From Streptomyces thinghirensis (GTDB lineage: Bacteria; Actinomycetota; Actinomycetia; Streptomycetales; Streptomycetaceae), in NCBI GenBank assembly GCA_021502835.1, contig JAKFGP010000025.1, forward strand, positions 1 through 64,000: a DNA stretch of 64,000 nucleotides, read 5' to 3'. The notes beneath the pieces are model-generated. The model was not told the DNA's origin. It saw nothing but the letters and a program-made list of their open reading frames with translations, and searched no databases. Of this stretch, positions 41,040-52,449 are shown one piece after another; position 1 is the stretch's first letter; each line of letters opens with the position of its first letter. Position numbers and translations under genes: made by a program.

Positions 41040-42330
41040 GGCCGGGGCTCGGCGAGCGGCGGGTACGAGGGGCCGAGGAGGACGAGGGGGACGGGGGGGG
41101 ACGGGGGACGAGGACGGTGGTGCGTCGGTGTCCTCGGTGGACGTAGCCGTGGACGTGGGCGTGGACGTGCGCGTGGTCGACCAGGGCTGCTGCGTCATCC
41201 GGGAGGCTCCCATCGCTGAGCGTCGCGGTCGTCGAAGGCGACTTCAGACCGATCCTTGCGTTGCACGTGTGGCAGTTCCAACGGGTCGGGGACGTGAGAC
41301 ATTCCGCGCGCCGCTCATCGGTGCCGCCGTCGACAGCAGGCCGGTGGCGAGCCGCACGCGCAGAGCCGCGGGTCGTCGCCGGGGGTGGCCGCCGGGGGCA
41401 GGCATGCCGAGCCGGACGGTGAGGGAGATCCTCGGAGTTCCTGGGCGTCGCCGACGCCCCCGGGCGCCGAGCGCGTCGCGCAGCAGACCGAAGGTCGGCG
41501 TAAAGGTGGCGGCCGGCCTGCGGGGGCCGGGCGGGGTGGCGCCGGCGGCGACGACGGCGGCGTGCCACCGCGGCGGCACGCGCGCGTGCGGAGCGGACGG
41601 CGGCGGAGCGGCGGGCGGTGTTCGGCTCGGGTTCGGCGAGCGCGCACCCGGCGCGGCGGCGACGAGCGCGCGGCGACGTTGGCACCGAGGGCGGTGAAAC
41701 GTCGAGCACGCGCGTGCAGGCGTCCCCCCGGCGGCGAACGCGGGAAGCGGGCGACGGCGGCCGGCCAGCGGGCGGCGGCAGCGCGCCGGCCAGGTCGGTG
41801 ACGACGGTGACCCGTTCGGGCAGCATCTCGGCGGGGCTGAGCAGCACCTGCGGCGCGTCGTGCAGGGTGTCCCGCCAGGTCTCGTCAAGCGTGACCAGGA
41901 TGCAGTCCCTCGCCGGCGGCGGCGCTCGACGGTCTCGTGCAGCAGTTCGGGCGGCGCGACGGGTCTCCGGTAGGGTCGTCGGCGACGGACAGCACGAGCA
42001 GGCGGGGTCGCCGCCCTCCTCGGCGCGGACCCGGCGAACGGTTTCCAGGAGGGCGTACGGGTCGGGGGACGCCGCCGGACTCCGCCGGGGTCGGCACGTG
42101 GAAGACGGGTCTGCCCAGCAACCGCGCGTAAGCCGGCGCCCACCAGGCGGCGCGGGGCGCCAGGGACGCAGAACTCGACGCCGAGCGCGGCGGTCAGCGC
42201 GAGCAGCAGGGCGTTGGCGCCGGGGGCGGCGGCCACACGCCCGGGCTCGGTGGGCAGGGGCCACGCCGGTCCCAGTAAGCCGCAGGCGGCATCCAGGAGG
42301 GGCGGGCGCCGCCCGCCCGGTTCGTCGTGG
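41040..42330 (-). other. Coding-like region, minus strand, not recognised
   Basis: Third-position G/C pattern and protein-like segments in shifting frames on the minus strand suggest a gene or genes of about 350 residues. Examples are 'VTVVTDLAGALP' preceded by 'LVTLDETWRDTLHDAPQVLL' near 41.87 kb, 'PYALLETVRRVRAEEGGDP' near 42.04 kb, 'ALLLALTAALGVEFCVPGAP' near 42.19 kb and 'AATFTPTFGLLRDALGARG' near 41.49 kb. No start, stop or family could be fixed because of indels. A low-complexity GT/Thr-rich stretch lies at 41.04-41.21 kb. Confidence 0.35.
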
Positions 42331-42435
42331 CCGCGGCCGCGCCGGCGGCGGCAGTACGGCGGACAGTTCGAGCAGTACGGGCAGACCGTCGTCCGGGAAG
42401 GTGCGGGCCGTACCGGACGGGCCCGTGCCCACGGG

Positions 42436-42690
42436 GTCGTGCTCTGCGGAGCCGTGCGGACGGGGCTGTGCTCTGCGGAGCCGTGCCAGTTGAGGGCTGT
42501 GCTCTGCGGAGCCGTGCCGTTCGGGGTCGTGCCCTACGAGTCGTGCCCGCGGACCCGTGCCTTTCGGGATCGTGTCCCCCGGAGTCATGCCCTACTGCGT
42601 CACGCCCCTCGGGCCGTGCCCTACGAGTCGTGCCTTTCCGGTCATGCCTTACGGCGCCACGCCCTTCGGAGCCATGCCCGCAGTCATGGC
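42436..42690. repeat. Degenerate tandem repeat block (about 27-31 bp units)
   Basis: Three near-perfect copies of 'gtgctctgcggagccgtgc' (about 42438, 42469 and 42500) are followed by diverging copies built on 'gtgccctacgagtcgtgcc' and 'atgccttacggcgccacgcc'. Both strands stay largely open across the block (peptides rich in Gly-His-Asp-Arg or in Met-Pro-Phe-Gly), which is a side effect of composition. Function unknown; it lies between an unrecognised gene and a secreted-protein gene. Confidence 0.65.
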
Positions 42691-42835
42691 CTTCGGGGGT
42701 CCGTCCGCCGCATGCGTGCCTCCGCGCGGTGATCCGTGGTGCCGTGTCCGTCGCCGCCCGGCCGGGTGCTTTTCCTCGGTCGTTGCACCAAGTACCCATC
42801 GTACCGCCCCTGCCATGGCTGTGACCCCGGTCGCG

Positions 42836-43710
42836 GATCACACGCACGCGGACCGGCGGCGGTGCGGGTCGGCGGTGCTCGGCGCCCACCCCTGCGAGAC
42901 GGAGCCGCAGCCGATGCGCCGCCGCGCCGAACGCGCCCGCGATCAGGGCGCCGCCGGCGACCAGGGGGCGGGCATCGAGGTCGGTGAGAAGGACCCGCCC
43001 GCACCGGCCCGCACCCGTGCTCCGCGGTCGCGCCGCCGCAGGACTTGCCCTGTGCGGCGGGCTCGGGGCAGGGGGCGGCTTCGTCCGTGCGGGACGTGCT
43101 GCCCCGCTCGACGATACTCACCGTGCGGGGCGGTCGTCTCCGGGCACACCGGCTTGGTCCCGCCGCACTGCTCGCCGTGCTGACCGGCATGTGTCGGCTC
43201 GGGGCACAGCGGTGCGACGGCCCCGCCACTCCCCTCCTCCGGCACACGGTCATCGTCGCGCTCCAGGGATCGCCCTCGCCGCCGGACTCCTCCGGGGCGA
43301 GGCGCCGTCGACGGTCCACACGCGTCCTCGGAGCCCTCCGCCTCAGGGTCGGTCTCGAAGTCCTCGGCGGCGGCTATGCGCGCGGTGCCCCGGTAGGCGG
43401 TTGCGGACGTCGCCCCGTCAATCGCCCTCCACGCTTGCGCAGCGCGACGGATTGCCCTCGTCGAAGGCCGGTGAGGTGGCGTCGAGGGTGGCCGGCGCGG
43501 ACCCGCCGGTCGAGGCGCAGGAGACGGAGACGGTGACAGTGCCGCCCGGGGTGACGCCTACTGGGCTGACCTCCGCTTGGCCGGGCGCACCGGTGCCTAC
43601 GGAAGCGGCACGGAAACCGCCGGGATCGGCCTTGAACAGGCCACGCCGGGGCGCCGCCGGGCGGCACCGGCCAGGGCGGCGGCGGACAGGGCGCGGGCGG
43701 TGCGGCGCAT
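42836..43710 (-). CDS. Secreted/membrane-anchored hypothetical protein
   Basis: ATG 43710 with AAGGAG 8-9 bases upstream. The N-terminus is a signal peptide ('MRRTARALSAAALAGA', Arg-Arg then hydrophobic). The mature part has 'VSPVGVTPGGTVTVSVSCAS', an immunoglobulin-like secreted-protein pattern frequent in Streptomyces, a Cys-containing middle and a C-terminal hydrophobic anchor near 42.93 kb ('LVAGGALIAGAFGAAAHRLR') followed by Arg. About 290 residues. Ends are uncertain because of indels; the stop given is the first TGA after the anchor. Confidence 0.65.
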
Positions 43711-43865
43711 GGGGTGGGCTCCTTCGAGCGACGGCTGCGGGGCGCGGCACTCGCGCCCCCCTCGGCCATCACAGCCCGCCCGCGACGAGATCCGCGCGCC
43801 ACCGTGCGCCGTTCGCAGGAAGACCACGAGCGGGTGAGGGCGAGGTTTCGGCCCACCCGCGGCCG

Positions 43866-44740
43866 TCACGGATCTCCGCCTCGGGGCGTGACCCGCCGGC
43901 GCCGTGGGGGAGGCGCGGGGGGCCGGCCCCAGGCTCCAGGCCGCCAGGTCCCGGGTACCTGTTCCCGCACCCGGTCGCAGCACCGGCTGATCAGGCGGGA
44001 AGACGTGCATCTGGGAGATGCCGAGCTGTTCGGCGATGCGGCTCTGGGTCATGTCGTCGAAGAAGCGCATGTGGAGATGGCGCGTTCCCGCTCGGAGCGG
44101 GGCGGCGAGGCGGTCCTTGACGGCCTCGCGGTCGACGACGGTGTCGAGGGCCGGGTCGGAGGCCCCGAGGGCGTCGCCGAGTGAGTAGCCGTCCTCGCTG
44201 CCGGGGGAGTTCGGCGTCCAGGGACAGGGCCGTGAAGCTCTCCAGGGCTTCCAGGCCGATCCCGGGCAATCCTCCTCGCTCAGATCGGCGCGCTCGGCGA
44301 TCTCGGTGACGGTGGGCATACGCCCGGAGATGGTCTGGGACGGGTCCTGGCCGGCGTAGCTTCCACGCGGTTGCGCAGGTCCTGGACCCGGCGCGGCACG
44401 ATGCAGAGTCCACATGTGGTCGCGGAAGTGGCGCTTGATCTCGCCGGTGATCGTCGGCACGGCGTAGCTCCTCGAAGGCGTTGCCGCGCTCGGGGTCGTA
44501 CCGGTCGACGGCCTTGACCAGGCCGAGGGCCGCGACCTGGCGCAGGTCCTCGTAGCTCTCCGCCGCGGCTGCGGAACCGTCCCGCGGAGCCGTTCGGCCA
44601 TGGGGAGCCAGGCCTCGACGATCCGGTCGCGGACCGCGTCGCGTTCAGGCCGTCGGGAAAGGGTGGTGAGGTCGGCGGAAGGCGTCGGCGGTGTCGGGGG
44701 CGTCATCGTGCGGGTGCTTCACGCTGGCGTGGATCGGCAT
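43866..44740 (-). CDS. RNA polymerase sigma factor, SigF/SigB family
   Basis: Group 3 sigma factor of the stress/sporulation type. Recognised from 'VRDRIVEAWLPMAERL' (region 1.2/2.1), 'YDPERGNAFE' and 'PTITGEIKRHFRDHMWTLH' (region 2), 'GRMPTVTEIAERADLSEE' (region 3), 'HMRFFDDMTQSRIAEQLGIS' and 'QMHVSRLISRC' (region 4). ATG 44740 restores the usual N-terminus ('DTADAFRRLTTLPDGPERD'); a start at 44706 is an alternative. No anti-sigma gene is adjacent in the window. Ends and several joins are approximate because of indels. Confidence 0.85.
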
Positions 44741-45009
44741 GGTGCGTCGCAACTCCCTCGGGCGCGGGGTCCTGTCGTCGCGCCGGGCGATGGCCCGGTC
44801 GGCGCGGGACGGCGCCGGGGTTCACGGAACCTCCGGCGCGCGGGCGGCCGGCACCGGTACGACAACACGGCCCTTGGGGTCGGGCGGTCCCCGTGGGAGG
44901 GCGTCCGGCCGGACGGACGCATCGGGGCGGCGTCGCGCCGCTCCCACGGACGTGCCTCCTTGTCGAAGCACTGAACTGCGCCTGCCCCTGACCCCGGGGC
45001 AAACACCCG

Positions 45010-45588
45010 GATGTTTTCCGCGCGGACCAGGGGGCACCCGTACCGCTTGCCGCCGACATCACCCTGATCGGTCCGGCAGGTCCGTGGTGGCGGTGGGCCG
45101 GGCTCGAGGCCGATCCGATCAACCCGGGTACAGTGGCCGCCGCTCCGGGCCGACGCTGCCTGACGACGCGATCGCCACCTCCGACTCGGGTTCGACGGCG
45201 AACTGGTACGCCCGGCACCCGACCATGCGGCCCGGCATGCGCGCTCGCTGTCCGGCACGTTGGCCACACGGGCTGCGGGTGCCGTACGCGATCGGCGCGA
45301 GAGTCCTCCACCCGGACCGGCCCGTGATCGCCTGGTCGGGGACGGCGCGATGCAGATGAACGAGGCTGGCGGAGATGATCACGGCGGGCGAAGTACCGCG
45401 ACCTGTGGGAGGACCGCGGCTGATCGTGGCCGTCTGGAACAACCGGGACCTCGATCAGGTCACCTGGGAGCAGATGGAGGCGACGGCCGCCTCCATCCTC
45501 AAGGGCGACGCGGACCGAGGGTCCATGGTTCAAGCAGGGGTTCAAGGCGAAGGTGTGGGAGTCTCTGCCGGGGCGAGGAGAAGGGGTG
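45010..45588 (+). pseudogene. Remnant of a thiamine-diphosphate-requiring enzyme (pyruvate oxidase/acetolactate synthase-like)
   Basis: Plus-strand segment matching the C-terminal third of TPP-dependent decarboxylase/oxidase-family proteins: 'IATSDSGSTANWYARH', 'MRPGMRASLSGTLATMGCGV' (frame-broken), the TPP-Mg motif 'VIALVGDGAMQMNGLAEMIT' and 'RLIVAVWNNRDLDQVTWEQM'. After this the frame jumps to C-terminal-like 'EATAASILKGDADRGS' and stops at about 45.59 kb, omitting roughly 100 residues. The N-terminal two thirds are absent, since upstream 44.74-45.0 kb shows no coding match. This is a genuine deletion remnant, not just indels. 44.74-45.0 kb otherwise holds nothing recognisable. Confidence 0.6.
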
Positions 45589-45603
45589 ACGCGGCAGCGG
45601 CGG

Positions 45604-46021
45604 TCATCCCTTGCGCGGCGATGGTTGAAGCGCAGCATGTTGCCGGAGGGGTCGCGGAAGGCGCAGTCGCGGACGCCGTAGGGCTGGTCGACCGGCTCCT
45701 GGAGGACCTCGGCGCCACTGCGGCGGACGCGTTCGAAGGTGGCGTCAACGTCCTCGGTGGTGAAGATGACGCCGCGCAGCAGTCCCTTCGGCAGCTCGGC
45801 CATGGCCTCCTTGTCGGCGGCCGAGGCGTTCGGGTCCGCGAGCGGGGGTTCGAGGACGATGTCCCGCCGGGCTAGGCCGGGGAGCCGACGGTCACCCAGC
45901 ACATGCCCTCGAACCCGACGTCGTTGCGGACCTCAGTCCGAAGTACGTCGCGGTAGAAAGGCGAGACGCCTTGTCGTGGTCATCGACGGCGATGAAAGCA
46001 CTGCGAGAGGTTGATGTCCAT
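45604..46021 (-). CDS. VOC-family (glyoxalase/bleomycin-resistance-like) protein
   Basis: About 138 residues from ATG 46021. Vicinal oxygen chelate fold: N-terminal 'MDINLSQCF', then 'FYRDVLRTEVRNDVGFEGM', 'LLRGVIFTTEDVDATFERVR', 'GAEVLQEPVDQPYGVRDCAF' and 'RDPSGNMLRFN' with the metal-ligand Glu/His positions only partly evident. Last gene of the UvrA-like/AraC/VOC operon (5 bp after the AraC stop). Stop TGA 45606-45604 is reached after one frameshift. Ligand unknown. Confidence 0.85.
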
Positions 46022-46026
46022 GCGTC

Positions 46027-46446
46027 TCACGCTGCGGGCGGGGGGCGTGGGCTTCGCTTCTCCGTTCCTGACCGGTCGCGTGTAGATCTTGGCGACGCAG
46101 GCCGGGATGTCGGCGCCGTCGGCGTGGTCGCGGGCCCGGTACGCGCTCGAACTCTCACCGACCAGTTCGGTGAACCGCGAGCTGAACGACCCCAGCAGGT
46201 ACAGCCGACCTCGAAGCAGACTTCCGTGACGGACGGGTCGCCGCGCCGCAGCAGGGCCTTGGCCCGCTCGATCCGGCGCGTCATCAGGTAGATTGTACGG
46301 CGTGCTCCCCGTAGGCGGCGCGAAAGCTGCGGGAGAGGTGGCCCGCCGACATGAGGGCGACGCGCGCCAGCGCCGGCCGTCGAGCGGCTCGGCGTACTCG
46401 CGGTCCATCAGGTCGCGGGCCCGGCGCAGCCGCCGACGGCGGGTCC

Positions 46447-46460
<14 letters not shown>
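46027..46460 (-). CDS. AraC-family HTH transcriptional regulator
   Basis: About 140 residues, a stand-alone AraC DNA-binding domain. Segments: 'ARDLMDREYAEPLDV', 'MSAGHLSRSFRAAYG' (first HTH), 'TRRIERAKALLRRGDPSVTE' and 'GSFSSRFTELVGESSSAYRA' (second HTH). GTG 46460 is chosen because it overlaps the 3' end of the UvrA-like gene; stop at 46027. Short AraC regulators directly preceding a VOC gene are common in actinobacteria and usually control that gene. Three or more indels. Confidence 0.85.
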
Positions 46461-48935
<2,475 letters not shown>

Positions 48936-49009
48936 CGGTGTCTCCCTCTGTCGGGAAGCGGTCGGCAGGGTGCGGCGCCGGACGGAGCGCAGTAAGCCTC
49001 GCTTCTCGA

Positions 49010-49150
49010 TTACTGATCCGTTCGCGCGGCCACGTCGGCGCCGTCGGGCGGGGCCACGGTGTCGGGCGGCATCAGTTCCTCGTAGCGGCCGAGGGCCAGC
49101 ACCACGCCGAGCATGAGGACCGGGATGAACACAGCGAGCAGCACCGCCAT
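49010..49150 (-). CDS. Small single-pass membrane protein
   Basis: 46 residues, ATG 49150 to TAA 49012-49010. One N-terminal hydrophobic helix ('[20 protein letters not shown]') followed by '[17 protein letters not shown]', an acidic Pro-rich cytosolic tail. Similar short proteins with the GRYEE motif occur across Streptomyces; function unknown. It lies 74 bp upstream of the UvrA-like gene on the same strand. Confidence 0.7.
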   Translation of the reverse strand: MAVLLAVFIPVLMLGVVLALGRYEELMPPDTVAPPDGADVAARTDQ

Positions 49151-49351
49151 GATCCGGTCCTTCCCGATAAGGGGTGGGCGTGGGGGGTGGTGGCGAAAGC
49201 CGGGTTCCCCGGGCCCGCCGGGCAAACCCGTGGTGCACGCGGAGGCACGCAGTATTCCGGGGAAATCGGACCGGACCCGTCCGGATGAATCCGTGTCGGC
49301 CTCCAGTGTCCGGGTACGCGGTCGGCACCCCTGAAGGACCTGGAGGGAGAC

Positions 49352-49782
49352 ATGCAGCGAGGCAGTGACCGGATGAGCGTCCACCGCGACGACGAGATGG
49401 AAGCACGAACTGCAGGGTCTGCTCGGGTCCGGGCACCCCACCCGTACCGAGGAGTGGACGACCCGGAACCTGCTGCCGAGGACGACCCGGACGTCACCCT
49501 ACGGACCGGTGACACCCGGCCGCGGACCGACGCCTATCTGGAGGCCCTCCGGCTCGAACTGGCCCGGAACCTGACCCGGGGCACCTTCCTCCGCGAGCCG
49601 CGGGGGGTGACCCGAGGCGCTTTGCGCGGCCGCGCGCCCGACGCCTCGTCGAGGGACTGGAGCGGCTGCCGCACGAGGCGCGCCTACGACAGCGTCAAGG
49701 AACTGGCGGTGGCTGACCGAAGCGGCGGGTCCGGACCCACCGGGACGCAGGGCGCCTAGGCGCCGAAGGGCGGGCCTTCCAT
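49352..49782 (+). CDS. DUF2795-family small protein
   Basis: ATG 49352 behind 'gaggga'; ATG 49373 ('MSVHRDDEM') is an alternative start. The N-terminal half ('[19 protein letters not shown]', restored) is polar. The C-terminal half matches DUF2795: '[16 protein letters not shown]', '[15 protein letters not shown]', '[11 protein letters not shown]'. These short helical domains occur singly or doubled in actinobacterial proteins of unknown role. Two or three indels; frame end at 49782 after correction. Confidence 0.65.
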
Positions 49783-49789
49783 AGCTCCG

Positions 49790-50228
49790 ATGGCCGAGCA
49801 CACGGCCGAGTACGTGCGGGACGTCATGACGCCGGGCGTGACCGCCATCCGTCGGACTCCTCACTCGTCGAGGCGGCGCAGCTGATGCGCACGCAGAACA
49901 TCGGTGACGTGGTGGTCGCGGACGGGCGGGAGGTCGTGGGTCTGCTCACCGACCGCGACATCGCGGTGCGGGCGGTGGCGGAGGGCCTCGACCCGATGGG
50001 GTGAGCGTCGGGCGATCTACCCACGACCCGCTGACGGTCTCCCCGGACGACCCGGTCGCGGACGTGGTGGCGCTGATGCGCGAGCACGCCGTACGGCGGC
50101 TGCCGGTCGTGGGAGAACGGGCTGCCGGTCGGGATGGTGAGCCTCGGCGATCTGGCCGAGGCCGGGACCCCTCGTCGGCGCTCGCCGACATCAGCCGCGC
50201 GGAACCGGACGCCCGGGGCGGCGGCTGA
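49790..50228 (+). CDS. CBS-domain pair protein
   Basis: About 146 residues from ATG 49790. Two tandem CBS motifs: 'YVRDVMTPGVTAI'...'NIGDVVVADGREVVGLLTDR' and 'THDPLTVSPDDPVADVVALM'...'HAVRRLPVVENGLPVGMVSL'. CBS pairs bind adenosine nucleotides as energy or redox sensors. Stand-alone versions are common in Streptomyces beside other stress genes. Ends TGA 50226-50228. Three indels. Confidence 0.88.
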
Positions 50229-50316
50229 ACGCGCCCGCGCCTTCCCCCGCGGCCGAACGACTGACACGCGCCGGGCGGCGACACCGGCCGACGCGCCGGG
50301 AAAGGAATCGAATCAC

Positions 50317-50860
50317 ATACGCATCGCGTTTCTGACCGCGCCCGAGGGCGTGGGCAGGTCGAACCGACCGAGCCCTGGCGGGCGGCGAAGGACGCGGGCC
50401 ACGAGCCCGTGCTCGTCTCCACCGCAATCCGGTGAGGTCCAGGGCTTCAACCACCTCGACAAGGCGGACCGCGTTCCCGGTGGACGAGGCGGTCGGCGAC
50501 ACGTCGGCCGATTCGTTCGGCGGGCTAGTCCTGCCAGGCGGCGTGGCCAATCCTGACTTCCTGCGGATGGACGAGAAGGCCGTGGCGTTCGTCAGGGACT
50601 TCTTCGAGCAGGGCCGGCCGGTGGCCACGATCTGCCACGCTCCGTGGACGCTCGTCGAGGCGGACGTCGTACGCGGCCGGGTCGTGACCTCGTGGCCCAG
50701 TCTGCGGACCGACTTGCGCAATGCCGGGGCCACCTGGGTCGACGAACGGGTGAAGGTCTGCGACCACGGCGACAACATGCTGATCACCAGCCGCAAGCCG
50801 GACGACCTCAAGGCGTTCTGCGAGACCTTCCTCACGGAGTTCGCCAAGGCGGGCGGCTAG
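50317..50860 (+). CDS. DJ-1/PfpI-family protein
   Basis: About 180 residues with the PfpI class-I amidotransferase-like fold. Start region 'RIAFLTAPEGVEQVELTEPW', 'FGGLVLPGGVANPDFLRMDE', nucleophile elbow 'VATICHAPWTLVEADVVRG' (Cys then His) and 'KPDDLKAFCETFL' at the end. The expected start codon reads ATA at 50317 (preceded by 'aaagga'), so either ATA is used or it is a sequencing error for ATG. Family members act as deglycases, chaperones or hydrolases; which one cannot be told here. Ends TAG 50858-50860. Confidence 0.88.
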
Positions 50861-50947
50861 AACGAGCAGGGCGCGGCCTCTCGCCGGGACCCGGCTCGCC
50901 GGTGCGCCCCGATCGCGCCGGAGGGCCGGGCCCACGCTGGTCAGGGC

Positions 50948-51258
50948 TCACGCGTGTCCGGGCGGCGCGGTCAGCCGCCGGGGTGGTTGTGTGCCCTCCC
51001 CCGCAGCCCCGTTCCCGGAGCGCCCTCGCGGGTGCGGCCACGCGGCGACCGGGCGCCGGGGTTGCGGCACCAGCCACTCGCCCTCCAGCTGCGCCATCCG
51101 GTCGTTGTGGGCCCGCAGCGCGTCGTTCGACCCGTACAGCAGGGTGTCGTGGCGCGTGCGGTGGATGGTCTCCAGCTCCTTCTTGAGCTGCTGGTCGTCA
51201 GGCGGCCGGGGTCCACGCCGCCGGTCGTGGTGTCGTCACGCGTGTCGTGTTCGTTCAT
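50948..51258 (-). CDS. DUF6158-like small protein
   Basis: About 103 residues from ATG 51258 ('MNEHDTRDDTTTGG'), ending '..RLTAPPGHA' at TGA 50950-50948. The corrected core 'LTDQQLKKELETIHRTRHDT' and 'LYGSNDALRAHNDRMAQLEG' matches short alpha-helical Streptomyces proteins of about 80-100 residues annotated as DUF6158. Role unknown. It is divergent from the eRF1-like gene (60 bp apart). One indel near 51.20 kb. Confidence 0.68.
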
Positions 51259-51318
51259 GCGGTCCGGGTACCCGCCCCCGGAGCACTACCACCCCGAGCG
51301 GCACCCGGGAGGGAGCCA

Positions 51319-52443
51319 TGGATCTCGCGTTTCTGCATCCCCTCTATGAGCATCAGGGGCCTTGGGCCTCCGTGTACGTCGATCTTTCCGGCACACGGAG
51401 GACACCCCCACGAACGTGAGCTGACGGCCGCCGCGGTGGCCGGGAGCTGGCGGAGCAGGGCGCGGACGACGCGACCTGCCGGGCCGTGAAGGAGGCGGTG
51501 GAGGAGTTGCGCCACGCCACCGACCCCCACGGGCGGGCGCTGTTCGCGTGCGCCGGGCGGGTGGTCCTCGATCCGCCGCTGGCCAGGCCCCCCGTACGGC
51601 GGGACCGCCGCCGACTGGGCGCCGCTGCCGCACGTGGCACCGCTGCTGGACCTGGCCGGTGAGGACCCGGTGTGCGTGGTGGCGTACGTCGATCGCAAGG
51701 GCGCCGACTTCCGAGCTGCGCAGCGCGCGCTGGGCAGCTCGGACGCGGGCGGCAGTGACCGGCCGGCAGTGGCCGGTGCACCGCACGAGCAGCGTCGACT
51801 GGTCCGAGCGCCACTTCCAGCTGCGGGTGGAGAACACCTGGAACAACGCGGCGGAGATCGCGGACGCGCTCGCCGTGTGCCAGGAGGAGACGGGCGCCGA
51901 TCTGCTGATCCTGGTGGGTGACGACCGGGAGCGGCGGTCGATGCACGAGCGGCTTCCCCAAGCGGCTGCAGGACCGGATCGCCGAGGGCCTCGCGCGGCG
52001 CCGGCGGCAGGCTGCTGGACGACGAGGTGGAGGGACTGCGGGAAAACCATGTGCGCTCGCGCGCGCTGGGAGGACCTGGACCGTTTCCTAGCCGCCCGCA
52101 CGCCGGACGGCGAGGGCCGGGCCGGTGCGCCGGAGGGCGATGCCCGCGCTGGTCGAGGCGGCCCGGGAGCACCGCATCGACGAGTTGCTGGTCATCCCGG
52201 ACGCCCCCGACACCCACCGCGAGGTGTGGATCGGCGAGGACGCCGACCAGCTGGCGGTGCGCCGTACGCAGGCTGAAGACGCTCGGCGAGCAGAACTCCT
52301 GGTCGGCCCGCGCGGACGACGCCCTGCTGCGCTCGGCGGTGATGACCGGCGCCCCCGCGATCTCGGTGACGCCGGCCCTGCCGTCCGAGGCGGCTCGAAG
52401 GCGCCGGTGGGCGGCCTGGGGGGCACTGCTGCGCTGGAAGTGA
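51319..52443 (+). CDS. eRF1-like peptidyl-tRNA-release protein (baeRF / Vms1-VLRF family)
   Basis: About 370 residues, ATG 51319 ('MDLAFLHPLYEHQGPWASVY') to TGA 52441-52443. N-terminal 'WASVYVDLSGHTED', central 'WAPLPHVAPLLDLAGEDPVC' with 'VVAYVDRKGADFE' and 'VHRTSSVDWSERHFQLRVEN', and C-terminal 'HRIDELLVIPD' and 'ARADDALLRSAVMTGAPAIS' match the bacterial Rv2629-like/baeRF families, distant relatives of eRF1/Vms1. They are proposed to act on stalled or hibernating ribosomes. No GGQ loop is seen in the corrected reading. Convergent with an ABC-F gene. Five or more indels. Confidence 0.8.
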
Positions 52444-52449
52444 CCTCCG

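Noticed and set aside
41040..41215. Thr/Ser/Pro-rich ORF as a secreted or lanthipeptide-like small gene
   Set aside because: The composition comes from a simple gtggac/gaggac-type sequence, with no signal peptide, core-peptide pattern or modification gene nearby.
42557..43183. Plus-strand ORF with repeating Met-Pro-Phe-Gly peptides
   Set aside because: It is the translation of the degenerate repeat block and then antisense of the secreted-protein gene; no start context.
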